Below, one piece after another: positions 11,835 to 24,800 of a DNA stretch of 64,000 nucleotides. Origin of the DNA: Anaeramoeba flamelloides (taxonomy: Eukaryota; Metamonada; Anaeramoebidae). Position 1 is the stretch's first letter; each line of letters opens with the position of its first letter. A model generated the notes under the pieces. It had not been told where the DNA came from. It made no database searches and saw only the letters and a program-made list of their open reading frames with translations. The stretch is taken from the NCBI GenBank assembly GCA_027625915.1, contig JANTQA010000012.1, forward strand, positions 16,702,501 through 16,766,500. Reading direction: 5' to 3'. A program made the position numbers and the translations under genes.

Positions 11835-13661
11835 TCAATTAAGATCAAATTGCTTTTTAATTTTCAATAATTCAGACTCAAAATTACATTGATCATTTAA
11901 TTGGTAATATTCAACAGCATCAAACAATTCATCAACAATTAATTCTGGGTCTTGGTTTGTTGTCAATTCAATTGAATTGGTATAAAGATATTTGATTAAA
12001 ATTTCCAGGCTTTCAATTGATTTATCAGTATAATCTTGAACTTTATTTGTATTATCTTTTTCGTTGAAATAATCAAACATTCCCCGAAACAATCCACTTC
12101 TGGCCAATAAAATGAATTTGTGTACTGGTATTTCTTCATAATTAAGCTCTTTGTTGTCATCTTCAAGATCCTCTTCTTTATCAGTTTTAATTTTAACCAA
12201 AATTTTGAAATCCTTTGAATCATCATCTTGGTAGAGTTGGGCAATATCCTTTTCAAGTGTATTATCCACAGATGGGGGGAAAGTTAATTGTAAGGAATTA
12301 AAAGTTTGTTCAAGTTTTTCAAGATCTGAAATCTCATCATAATAAATCCATTTCAGAAAAATCAAAGTTTGTTCTTTATTGGTTGTTGATTTTTCTTCTC
12401 CAAATAATTTGTTTTGGATTTGATCAATGGTTAATTTGGTTCTGCATTCGAGAAGTGACTTATGAACGGGGATTTGGCTTCCTAATTTTCCAATTTCACA
12501 ATCACAAAATTTTTTGTGTTCAAATAAAATCCTTAGATCTTCCAAAAGTGTATTTTTGAAATCAAGATAAAGAAAACTAACATTTGAGCCACAGGCAATT
12601 CTCACCAGGTCTTTTGATTCCAAATAATTTGCAAAAAAACCAGGAAGGTTGATTTTTGTGGGTATGTTCGGATTCAAATTGTTGAATTCGAATTCATCTG
12701 TTGATAATTGGCTGTCGTTAAACTCCCACCCATACAATTCGTTTTGGTCTGTTAAAACCAAGTTTTGTTTGAATCCTATTGCCAGTTGGACAGCTCTCTT
12801 CTCCTTTAGTTGTGGTATTAAGGTAAAAATGGATTTGTCGAAATCATGTCCATTTATTATCCAGTAGCCGCAGCTATAGACTTTTCCCTCATTTGTGATT
12901 AGAATTGAGTGGAAATGACCTGAACTTACAGTCAGGATCTCGGATCCTTTAAAGTTTTTAACAGCAGTGGCTGTACTTAGATTACCAGTAGAGCCAACAC
13001 CTAGCTGTCCATAATAATTGTTTCCACAGCCATACAAAAGATCTGGCTTGCTTGTGATGAAAAAGAAATTCGTTGCAACAGATCCCGAAAAGATTTTGGT
13101 AACCTTGTCTTGGACATAGACAGGCATTGGTTCAAGACCTCCGTTTTGGCCAACGCCCAGCCTACCATCAAAGTTCGATCCTGAGGCATACAATTGGTCT
13201 CCATTACAGAGATAATACCCAGAACCAAAGCCCATTATCAATGAATTAACAAACAATTTTTTTTCTTCAAAAAATGTGACAGGACGGATCTTTTCAAAAG
13301 TACTTTGGTCTGCATCAAGAAGAGGTACTTCTTTATATTCATTCTCATTAGCCAAAGACCAGACCTTTCCTGATTCAGTTAAAATTTGATAGGTTTGACA
13401 ACTTGAAACAATGTCTTTGATTGTTTCGTTTTTGGGTAATTGGTATTTCCTTTTCTTCTTATTTTCTTGATAAAACTCCAATTTGTTTGGCTTTTTCCAA
13501 ACAAGAAAATTAATTCGATCTGAACAGACAATCTTTTTGATTGTTTGGGTTTTTTTGAGGTTGCTTTCGGTCCATTTGGGTAAATTGTTCTTCTTTTCTT
13601 GGGTACGGAAATTGTAACAGTTTTTTGATCGACAAAGATAAAGAGAAGAAGAATTGGACAT
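11835..13661 (-). CDS. RCC1-repeat protein with two BTB/POZ domains
   Basis: Intronless 608-residue protein. Residues ~85-370 carry divergent RCC1 (beta-propeller) repeats, clearest in LYASGSNFDGRLGVG and LYGCGNNYYGQLGVG, followed by GHFHSILITNEGKVYSCG. Two BTB domains follow: ~375-455 (CDCEIG...IPVHKSLLECR) and ~480-600 (FKILVKI...IPVHKFILLARSGLFRGMF...LEILIKYLYT). Family knowledge: RCC1-BTB proteins often act as substrate adaptors for cullin-3 ligases or as scaffolds; here this is inference. The second BTB looks canonical; the first is shorter. I chose the ATG at 13661 (MSNSSSLYL); the frame stays open upstream to 13766, but that part is hydrophobic and A/T-biased. Both flanks are intergenic. 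Stop TAA. NAE1 lies ~4 kb away, on the cullin-activation side of the same biochemistry, which is probably coincidence. Confidence 0.9.
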   Translation of the reverse strand: MSNSSSLYLCRSKNCYNFRTQEKKNNLPKWTESNLKKTQTIKKIVCSDRINFLVWKKPNKLEFYQENKKKRKYQLPKNETIKDIVSSCQTYQILTESGKVWSLANENEYKEVPLLDADQSTFEKIRPVTFFEEKKLFVNSLIMGFGSGYYLCNGDQLYASGSNFDGRLGVGQNGGLEPMPVYVQDKVTKIFSGSVATNFFFITSKPDLLYGCGNNYYGQLGVGSTGNLSTATAVKNFKGSEILTVSSGHFHSILITNEGKVYSCGYWIINGHDFDKSIFTLIPQLKEKRAVQLAIGFKQNLVLTDQNELYGWEFNDSQLSTDEFEFNNLNPNIPTKINLPGFFANYLESKDLVRIACGSNVSFLYLDFKNTLLEDLRILFEHKKFCDCEIGKLGSQIPVHKSLLECRTKLTIDQIQNKLFGEEKSTTNKEQTLIFLKWIYYDEISDLEKLEQTFNSLQLTFPPSVDNTLEKDIAQLYQDDDSKDFKILVKIKTDKEEDLEDDNKELNYEEIPVHKFILLARSGLFRGMFDYFNEKDNTNKVQDYTDKSIESLEILIKYLYTNSIELTTNQDPELIVDELFDAVEYYQLNDQCNFESELLKIKKQFDLN

Positions 13662-15832
13662 TTTTGATGAAAAAATGAAAAAAACTGAAAAAAAATGGAT
13701 TTGAATGTGGAATGGTTCTGGTTTGGTCATGAAAAAAATAACTTTCATGACTAAGATCCCTAACAAGATTTTGAATTCATAACATTGTAAAATTGTTGTG
13801 TAATTTCAAATACTGTTATTTTCCAATTAATAAATGAAAATTTTTATTTCAATTTCCAAATCATTATTAATTAGAACAACTACAATCAAATTAACAGAGT
13901 AAAAATTTTGTCTTAGAGTTAACTAAGGAAGTTTAATTAATTGTCTAAAAAAATTATTTCTAAATGATGTTGTAAAGATCTTTGGGTTTACTTCAACTTT
14001 TAAAACAGAAAAATATTTTGGAATATGTACTAAAAATTTTCATTTTTTTATTAGAAAATAATACTGGTATTAAAATTATAAATGGGAAACAATTTTCATA
14101 TCATTTTCCCAATTCCCTTTACCAAATAAAGCCACAAACTACAACCTACTTTTTTAAAAACTCTATTGGTAAAAGATAAAAAACGAAAATAAAGTAAATA
14201 TTTTTACCATTTAAAATTCAAATTCCAGTAGTAAAGTAAATCTAGGGAAAAGCTCATATTTTCAGATTTTCTTTATTTTTTTTTCCTTCATTTTAAAACA
14301 AATAACAAATCTAAAGACTAGATTGATTATTCAAATCAAAAAAATTTCCAAATACCCAAGAAAACCGAAATTTAAGAATGTTTAATCCTCCAAATTTGAA
14401 CTTTAATTCTTATAATTCGTAAAAGAACTGTTGTTAAGGACAAATTTCCCACCCTTGAGGAGGTTGACTAATTGTGTTATTTCACTTTCGCTTCTCACAA
14501 AAAATTTTTACTTGATAGAAATTGGACAAAAAAAAACATTTTTTGTCATCTTTACCTTTTCATGCAGACTTTTTTCTTTGTTTTTCCAATGAAAAGGAAA
14601 ATTGAAAATGACAAAAAAAATTTTACAATAAATGACTTTTGGGGATTTTCAAGTGTAAGCTCAAATTTTAGAACATTTCCAGCTTGTAAAAGCAAATGTA
14701 AAAAATATTTAAAACGGCACAAGAAAATACTGTGAGTTCAGAAAGTTGAAATGGAAATTCTGAAATATTAAAATCAAACTATAGCATGATTTAACAAGGT
14801 AAAAATTGTGAAAATTGTGAAAAATTGTGAAAATTTCTCATTTTTTCTAAAAGATATTCTCTGTTAATAAATATTACTTAGATAGCAAAACTCTTTCAAG
14901 GGTGATTTTTTACATTATTTCACTGTTTTCACCCCAAAACATCGCCCTTAAAATATAACGTTTAAAAAAAATTTAATCAGTGTTTCAAAATTAAAAGCGT
15001 GTTTTTTTTGTTAAAAAAGACCTATACATTAACCGAAAAAAGCAACCAACAATAAACCCTAATTTAATATGGTATTGATTTCTTGAAGTTCTATTATTTA
15101 AAAAGAAATCCTAAAAATGAAGGATCAAATTAGGAAATTTATCTCAAAAAAAAAGAGAGAAATTAGTGAGAAAATTTTCTATCATCAAAAAAAAACCTAA
15201 AAATTCAAAAAATGAGAATATTACGAAAAAATTTTCAACTAATTTCATTCCTAATTTAAATTTTAATCAAAATATCCAGATGTTTACTCTCAAAATTGAG
15301 TTTAACTTAGGTATACTATTTGTTAGTCGACTGGGTGTTGTCTTGGAAGAAGAAGAAGAAAAAAAGCACGGGTTATATTTCGAAACTAGGATTATAGTCT
15401 TTGTTCACGAATTATTTTGAACTCGGTATATATTTTCGATTTTTTGATTTCATATTTTCCCTATTCAGGTGGAATTTGCTTCAAGATCTTAGTGATAGGT
15501 TTAATTTCAGATTGAGTTCTTTCAGTTATATTATAATTATTGATAAGTGAAAACATAGTGATAAAAATAACAAATAATAGAAAATTTTAATTTTGACTTA
15601 CATTTGGGACAATTCAAAATAATTTAACAATTTTTTTTTCATTTTGTAATTATTTTCGTAAAGAGAGCAAAGGAATTTCTTTCATTGCAAAATAATTTAT
15701 TCACACTTATAAAATCTTCTCTACAATTGTTTTATAATGTTTAACTGCCCTGGATTTAATTTGATACTGAATTTTCACTTGTTTTATTAATTCATTTTTT
15801 TTTTTCTCTTCCTAAAATTATTCTTTTTTCAT
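13662..15832. other. Intergenic region between divergent genes
   Basis: Lies between the start of the minus-strand RCC1-BTB gene and the start of the plus-strand flippase gene, so it should hold both promoters. Short frames (for example 14472-14735 and 15166-15420) have homopolymer-driven composition and match no family I know. A short direct repeat of GTGAAAATT lies near 14807-14838. Nothing else seen. Confidence 0.65.
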
Positions 15833-18800
15833 ATGGTAAAAAATCCTTTAATCAAAAAACCAATCAAACCAATTCTTATTTACTTTTTTTTTTCCTTTTT
15901 TTTTTCAATAATAGTCAAAACTTGAAGAAGAAGAAAGATTTTTTAAATTTCCCTTAACTGATTTTGAAGATAAAAATCTACCTTACCCTTCAAATTCAAT
16001 TATTTCGTCTCACTTCACAGTCTTTAATTTTATTCCAAAAACCCTTTTTGAACAGGTACAATTTTTTTTTTTTTTCTCTTTTTCATTTTTAAAACTGAAA
16101 CAAACACACAACACTCCTTTCTTATTCCTTATTGCTTTATTTTTCCTTTTACTTCTTTCTTTTACTGATTCCGTCTTATTCCTTGATTGAATTTTTTTTT
16201 TTCTTATTGGTCAGTTTCGCAGACTCGCAAATTTTTACTTTTTGATTGTAATCATTCTTGAGTAAGTAACACCTTTCTTTCTTTTTTCATCTTGTTATAT
16301 TTTTAAATTTTTTTGGCTTTAAATCTGTTGTTTGATTTGGAATTAATTAAAACAGAAAAAAAAAAGAAAACGTACAAAAGTTCAATAAGCAAGCTACTGT
16401 TATTTGTAAAATAAAACGATCAAAATTTTCATTCAACTTTCCAAAATAATCACATTTCTAGAATCAAAAATCAAATCATTAAAGTTTCTGAATTCTCAAA
16501 AGGGAAACTAATAATTTATGGTTTTAAGATTATGAAAAATTTGAAAAGATGATGTGGATTCAAAAATCCTTTTTTTTAAGAAGCTGAATGTAAATTTTGT
16601 TTCATTTATTATACAACAAATAGTAAATCTAAATCACAAAAAACACCATTTCTAATTGATTTCAAAAAAATTTTGGGGTTTTTTTAATCAGCTAATAAGA
16701 AATCAATATTTGCAAGCTTGAAAACAAAATTTTCATTTATTAATTTGAAAATTACAAGTATTTCAAATGAACCAAAAAAGAAGAACAAAAGCGAACCTTT
16801 CCACAAATTTTTTTTTGTTTGAATTATAATTGCTTCTTTTGAAAATTAAATTATTCTAAATTTGATTATTATGTTCTTATGAATGTTTTTTTTTGTTTTT
16901 GATCTAATTTCTTTTAAAAACAAGAAAATTTGTGATACTGAAAAACCAAAAAATACGAAATAAATTCACTTTATTTCTTCAAACTTTTTCCTTAAGGGAT
17001 CGTTACTATTATTTATATATTTTCTAAAAAGGTAATAGAGGACCTATTTTCACAAGGATACAATTAAATTTGATAAAAAAAAGTCCTTGATCAACTTTAG
17101 GGAAATGAGTTATCATTTTTAAAAGAGTTCTTTTTTCCCAATTAAATTTCCAGTCAAAAGATCATACTTTTTTGTTGAGATTTTTTTAGATCGAAAAAAC
17201 CAAAAAGAAACATTTTTATTTTGTGTAAATCACATTTTTAGTAATTTTCAATTGTTTGAATAAAAAAAAATTGATAATTTAATCTTATTTTAACAAGACG
17301 AGAAAAATAAAATAAAATCTTGAATCCTTGAAGATCTAAAAAAATTGATTATTTATTTTATTTTTAAATATTTATAAAAATTTATTAAAATTTAAAAGAT
17401 TAGGCAATATTCTTCTTCAAATATTCCGATTATAAATAAGGTCTATTAGTATTAAAAAAAGTCATTTGATAATATTTTTTTTTTTTTTTACGAGAATTAT
17501 ATATTAGATCTCGTTTTATTTGTTTGAAAATCTTTAAAAAATTGAGAAATAATTGCAAATCCGATTGACAATTTTAATCTGAGTGTTATTACAGACACAA
17601 TTGAAAAAATTAAAATCGGGTAATTAATTATTCATTAAATATAAATCAAATTAAAAAGTCTTTCTTTGGGTTTTAAGTTGAATTTTACAGGCTTTAACAA
17701 AGTATTTTGGAAAAATTTTAAACTAGATTGTTTGGTTCCTTTTCTCAGATTTTTTTATTCATTAAATAAAAAAAATTGATTTGAAATTAAGTAAAGAAAT
17801 AATATTTTTTCAATACAAAACAATTATTATAAGTTTTTTGAAATGAAGTATATTTTTTTATACATAATTATTTGAACATTTGGTGGATATAATTTCTAAA
17901 GTGTATTTTTATATACGAATTCCTTTAAAGACAACAATAATATTTCAATCTTCTTCAAAGAAGATATATATTTTTTTTATAATAATTCAGAAGTTAGAAT
18001 GAATTTTGAACTTTTTAAAAATGAGATCAAACTTTTAAAAACAATAATTCATTTCTGAAATTACCATTAAAAGTAAGTCCTATATTGTTATAATCATATT
18101 TTTATTTCCTTTTTCAATTTTAAGATATGGTAAAATTTTTTTAAAATTATTTTTAAAAATACTAGAATATTTTTGTTTTTTTAGGTTACTTGTCCCTTAA
18201 ATACTAGAATCTAATATACTTTTAAATTGTATTAAAAATTATGAAAAGATTAATCATTATAGTAAAAAAAATTTTTAAGAACAAAAAGACAAAAATAATG
18301 GAAGATTGACACACTGAAAAAATAAAGATAAAATTAAGAGATTAGAAACTTTCATATCTTTTATTAACGTAATAATGTCTTATTAACAAAAAAAATTGAA
18401 TTGTTTTTTAGAAATGAAAAAATGATGAATAACAATTTTTTATATTTAAATAGTTCCATTAGAATTGATTTTAATAAAGATATTTTTAAATTAAAATGTC
18501 CTTCTTTTTTGAAAATACCTTTATACATTAAAAATTTTTTTGTCCGCATTTTGAAAATAAAATTTTTTGTAATATTACCGGATTGATATTAAAAGAAAAA
18601 TTCGAGTGTAATTAAAAAGAATTCAGAAAATAAACTAAAGATAAAAATATAAAAGTCTACATATTTTTAATTTTGAGAAGGATCAATTTAAAATCCGTTA
18701 CTTTTCCATTTTATTAATTTTTTTTTTTCTTTTCAATAGGAAAGTTTAAAGTGATTCACAATACTGATAAATATAAAAATATTTTTTTTTAATTTTTATT

Positions 18801-21800
18801 TCAATTTCCTTTTTTCAATTTTTTTATATTTTCCTGAAATAACCATATTTTATAGGTTAAAATGTTAAGAAACTTTGTAAAATTTGTTGAACTTCGAAAA
18901 ATTCTTTATAACAAACTATTTTCAATTTTATAATTATCAATATTTCAAAAGGAAAATTGAACAATTTTTTTAGAATTTATCAGTACCATATTCTTTCAAT
19001 AGATTCAATCTCTGGAGTTAAAATATATAATAAAAAGATTATAAATATCCAGGTTAATGTTTCAAAAGGGATTCAGTGAAAAAAGATCAGAAAACTCAAA
19101 AGTTAGAATATTCCATGGTCTTCAAAAATAAAATGGTAAATGTGAAAGGTCTAGAATCCCATCTTAATCTTTTCTCAGATTATCTGACTCTTTCTTAATC
19201 AAAATACAAGGAAAACTACACAGAAATTTAATTCACTTTTTAGAGAGAAAATTCAACAAAATTCCTTTGTAAATTACCTTGGATTCAGAAATACTAAATT
19301 TTGAAAGGTATTTAGATCGACACAACTTTAACTTTACAGATGTTCGGTGATCAGAAAAAAAAAATAATTTTTTTCAAGCAAAAAAAAAAATTTAGCAATT
19401 TTATGAGTGCCTAATCCCAATTATAACCTTAAAAAAAAAAAAAACACCAAGATATTGGAAGATCTTCACCCTAAAAATTAAAAAGATGACATAATATTTT
19501 CATTACTTTTTAAAAAAGGAAATTTTAATCTCAAATTTTGATAACTTTTTAATTTTTATTTTTCACAAGTCAATTCAATTACTTTGATTTTTTATCAATT
19601 CTAAATTAGTTTTACAAGGTTTGTTTAAAATGATAAAGTTTTAAATTATGGGAAACGGAAATATTTTAAGTATAAAATTGTAATTGTATTGATTTTAGAG
19701 TAAGAGTTTAAATAGGGCTAAAAATATGCCCTTTGCATACTTGATAAAACAAATTTTAACCAAAAATACTTGTTTGTTGTTAAAAAGAAAATTTTCAATT
19801 TTTTTTTTTGGGAAGATTAATTCGATTTGGTTTTAATTCAGAGATATAACACTTTGATCTTTGAAAAAAAAAAAAAATGATGTAAACTGAAAAAAAAAAA
19901 ATTAAATTTATAATTGAATCGTTTAATATTTATATTTTTTTTCCAAGTATTAAACAGAAAGAATACAATTAAAAGAAAATTCAATACTCTCTTTACTATT
20001 TAAAACATTAAAAATAGTCACAATATTACAATTTCATTCAAATTGGAAATAATTTTGATTTTTTGCAATATGAAAATAATTTACTATTTTTTAGTTTTTT
20101 TTTTCATTTCGTTTTTCCAATTACGAAATAGTTTGTTACCTGAGAACAAAAAATTTTTTTGAATGATTGATATTATGTTAAAATTTAATTCTTTTTTTAC
20201 ATATAAAGGAAATTAAATAAAATTATTTGGTAGTATCTAACCATTTGACCGAACAACAATTGCTAATAGAATTTAAACAAACTTACCAATACATTTTTTT
20301 TGTTTCACATACCCGTAAATTTTGTCTAGACACTCTTGAGTTCCAAATTCTTCAAAGAATAGTTTCTCGGTACCAGTTCCTATTCACCTGTTGAAGTAGA
20401 AGACACAAATTCAGTCACTTCAAAATTATCTCTTTAAAAGCTTAATTGTTTTTTACGATTCAACCCTTTTCAATAAATCCTAATTCCAAAATTTTAGAAA
20501 CACTATTTTTTTTTATATTTGGAATGATAATTATTTATTTTTTCATTCGTGGGCATTGTAATTTATCAATAATTATTAAATCTTCAATACGTTAGTTTTT
20601 ATAATTTAATATTTCTTATATAATTTATTTAAAAGGATTTATTTTTTTCTAAAAAAATCAACTTGTGGAAATTTAAAAAAATTTGAATTTTGTGTTTGGT
20701 TTAAAAATGAAACCTTCTACTAGAAAAATATTTGGAATTTTTAATATGTAAATTACACTAGTATGAAAAAATAAAATTGAAAAATTCCAAGTTAGACAAA
20801 ACAACTACCTTCATTAACCTTTCATCTTTAATAATAAAGTTTATATACAATATAATCAAAATCCCAGAAATTCAAATTCATGAGGCTATTATATTTATTG
20901 TTGTTAATATAACCACATTTTTAAAAAGTCTCTAGTCGAGAAAAAAAGGTGTTTATTTTGTAAAAAATTCAAATATGAAACGGAAGGATGAATTTTAGTT
21001 TAATTCAAATTGGAGATATTTATTTTGATAGATAAGAAAAAATAGGTTGGAAAATGTTAGACTCGTCTCTTAAAACTGAAATAGAGATAAAAATTACATG
21101 TGATAATCATTGAGGTGTCTGTCAAGTGCCGTAGAGTAATGTAAAGTTGCCATCAAGTGCCTAGATTTTCCAAAATTCGAAAGAATAGAGAAAAATTTTT
21201 GGTTTTGCTCAATTCTTTTAAATTCTAGAATAGCTAATGGCGGTTTTTTGTAATTTTTAAGATAAACAGAAAAGTTTTTAAATTTTCTGTTTAATTCAAA
21301 AATTAAAAAAACCTAACGAGAGTGTCCTAGGTTTTCTTGAGGTTTTCTGTTTTATTTGTAAAATCTATTGATTTTTGTTAGGTTTTTTTTAATTTTTGAA
21401 ATAAACAGAAAATTTAAAAAATTTTCGGTTTATTTCAAAAAGTAAAAAAAACCTAGGAAACTTCACAAATAAACAGAAAACTCAAGAAAACCTAAAAAAA
21501 AATCAAAAAAAAAATATTTTTTTGGATTTAAAAAAACAAATAATTCTTTAATAGTCCAAATAATTGATTATCCATGTGAAAGATATTTATTAAATTTAAA
21601 ATGTCTGTAAAATATATGATTATTACTTCTTAACTGTGAAAAAAAAAATATTCAAACTTTTTATAATTAAATTTGAAACAAATCTTAATAGAACCTTGGA
21701 TTTTCCAACTTTAATTGTTAAATATCTTTCAAAAATAATTTTTGATCCAAGATTTCTTATTAACCAAAAGTGTTTAGTGCTAAGTGAAGTTATCAAAAAA

Positions 21801-24800
21801 TGTAAAATTAGCAAAAGTTTCTTTTTTTTTTGAAAAATTTTTTCATGATCGTGTATCGAAGTACCAAGTATTTAAAATTTACAATTTTGATTTGAAAAAA
21901 AAAAAAAAATTACAAATTATTTTTAGTACTGTTTTTGATGTGGGTAAACCCTGATAATTATTAGATTATTATTATTTATTCAAACTTTATGATCAAAAAG
22001 AACAGATTTAATAAATTTTGAGAATGAAGAATATTAAAATTTAATTTTAAAATATCTTATTAAAATTAAACCAAAAATGCAAAATAAATTGTAATGTATT
22101 AATTTTATTAACCAATGATATTTTAACAAATAAAAAATTACCTTCTATTTAATAAAATCATCATTCGATATGATAAAAAAAAAAATTATAATAATAAAGA
22201 TATTTCCCATTTTCACCTTTAACTCCAACAGTCTCGGTGGTACCGTTAGTATTTGTGTTATCAGTCACTGCAATTCGAGAAGCTTATGAGGATTTTTTAA
22301 GGCATCGATCTGATAAAGAAATTAATAATCGTCTTGTTGAGGTATTACGTGAAGGCGAATGGCAAAAAATATTTTGGAAAAACATCAGGGTAGGTGATAT
22401 TACCAAAATTTATGGAAAGGAATTTTTCCCTGCAGATATTGCTCTTTTAAGCACAACAGAGCCAAAAGGGATGTGCTACATTGACACATGTAATCTTGAT
22501 GGTGAAACCAATCTGAAAGTACGACAGGCTCTTCCTGAAACAAATGAATTGAATAGTATAGAAAAACTTTCCAAGTTGAATTCAAGTATAGCCTGTGAAC
22601 TGCCAAATAACAATATTAATAACTTTGATGGAACCTTAAATTTAACACAAGATGAAAAATTATCATTAACGAAAACTCAACTATTGCTTAGAGGATGTGC
22701 TTTAAAAAATACCAAATCGATCATTGGTATTGTTGTTTTTACTGGAAAGGATACCAAATTGATCAGAAATTCAAAAGAGGTGCCAAGTAAACGATCAAGT
22801 GTCGAAATTGAACTAAATTCAAGATTGATTACAATATTTCTTTTTTTATCCACAATAGGGATCGTAGGTGGTTTAATGAGTGGATTGTGGCAAAATAAAT
22901 GGGAAAAAAAAAGTTGGTATTTAGGTGGTAAGTACCAAAGTGGAGTTACGTCGTCTCCTGTTTACACTGGATTTACTGGATTTTTTAGTTTTATTATTGT
23001 TACCAATGTCATGATTCCCATTTCTCTTTATGTTACATTAGTAAAAATATCATTTCATTCTTTTTTTTTTTTTTTTTTATCTATCATAAAAGATATTTTT
23101 AAAAAAGTGTTACCACAAAAATTTTTTAAAAATCGTTCAAAAAATAGTTTTATTTAATTCTATAAACTATTTTATAGAGACTTTTTAATACATTTTTGCT
23201 AAAATTTTTGAAAAGAACTTTAAAGATCAAATAGATTATTTTTTTTCTATTTTTTTTTCTAATAAATATCATTAATTCTTCAATTTTTAATCAAATACTA
23301 TTTAAAATATAAATAAAAATAAATGTGTCTAGGAAATTGTGAAATTGATCCAATCTTTTTTTATAAATTGGGATAAAGAAATGTACCATGATGAAACTGA
23401 CACTCCAGCAAAAGCAAGAACTTCAAATTTAACTGAAGAAATTGGAATTGTTTGTTATTTCTTTCCTTTTCTCTTCTTTTTTTTCTCTTTTATTTTTTCA
23501 ATTTCAATATTAAATCAGAATATAAATTTCTTAGGATTAAAATTACACGTACCGTTTCTGTCAAGAATTCTATTTTTTTAAAAAAATTTTCTTTTCCATT
23601 GTTTTGAGATTAAAATAATAAGTTAAGGAACTGTACTGTCTATGTTAAACATATTAAAGTATAAATTAAAGTGCACAAATATAAAATTATAAAAAAGAAA
23701 AAGAACAATCAATGAATTATAAAAAATAAATGATTATTTTATTATTTAATTCTAAAATGAACAAGGAATTAAACAACAGATTTTTTAGGAAATACAGATT
23801 AAGTATTTTCAGATGTCCTTAAAACTCAAAATCAAGAAGACAAATAAAAAAAAAAAACATTCATCAATTGACCTAAAGGTAAATTTTTGTTTGAAAAAAC
23901 ACTGAAAATCCAAAATCGGAAATACTATAGATTGTTTTAACAACTTAAAAAATACTTTTTATAGGACTTTTAAGAAACACTAGTCCTAATATAAATGATA
24001 ATGATAAAATAACAATTTTACTTTTAGATAAAAAATATTTTTTTTTGAATTAAACCCTTTAAGCTCTCTAAAGAGGTTTTTGGTAACTTTTGAATATATT
24101 TGATTGTGTTCGTACTTGTTAGGGTAAGTTTGTTATTGTATGTTGGTGTAAGTGCCAAGAAGGATAAAACATGTTTTATTCCGGTATGGTGGGTGTTTAG
24201 GTTATGTTAGATTTAACCAACGCCTTTTGGGAAATGGAAGGTTAAATAAAGTTTCGTTTGGATCGCATTGAATTGGGGAGGGTTGTCTATAAATAAGATT
24301 GGATATTACTATTTTTTTAAAAAATGTCTTTTTCAAATTTTCAGTAATTTTACATAATTATAAAATATCTTTCTAAAGACATTTTCAATCATATTTTAAT
24401 ATCCTCGAATAATAATCAGAAATGCTACCGCCATATAAGGTACCAATTCTTTTCATAAAAAACGAGTAGAATACTAATCCAAAAAATTTGTAATTTTTAG
24501 GCCTATTCTGCTTTCGTACAAAAAAATTTTGCTCTATAATAAAAGTGTAAATTTACTAATAATACCTTTTCTAATCACACTCGGATTTATTTGAAGTTCT
24601 TTAAAAGGTGTTTTTAATCTTTTAAAAAAATTTTGAGGATTTTTAATAGATTCTTTTTGGATAAAAAATTTTTTTAGAGATTAAGGTTGAAAAATATCCT
24701 CAAAATTACAAAAAATTTACTAGAATCATTTTTTTTTTTTTGGTTAAATTGATTTTTTCTTTTACTGTTTTACTACTTTTGATGGGTTTAACTTTGGGAG

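Larger units (their letters stand above)
16262..22199 (+). other. Giant intron (5938 bases) of the P4-ATPase gene
   Basis: Donor GA|GTAAGT at 16262; acceptor AATAAAG|A at 22199 with almost no pyrimidine tract. The split Glu codon rebuilds [13 protein letters not shown] exactly as in homologues, so the junction is well supported. The intron holds an inverted TTAA element (16992-18200), a copy of a repeat also found near 58.1-58.3 kb (about 16390-16640), an exon-like GC-richer island (20287-20440) and the second nested hairpin module (21120-21500). Otherwise A/T-rich with nothing recognised. Confidence 0.85.

Noticed and set aside
13662-13766. Upstream extension of the RCC1-BTB frame
   Set aside because: It begins without an ATG at its limit and codes a Phe/Ile-rich stretch; the ATG at 13661 followed by SNSSS fits a normal start better.
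14472-15420. Small plus-strand frames between the divergent genes
   Set aside because: Composition follows A/T homopolymers, with no recognisable motif and no splice context.
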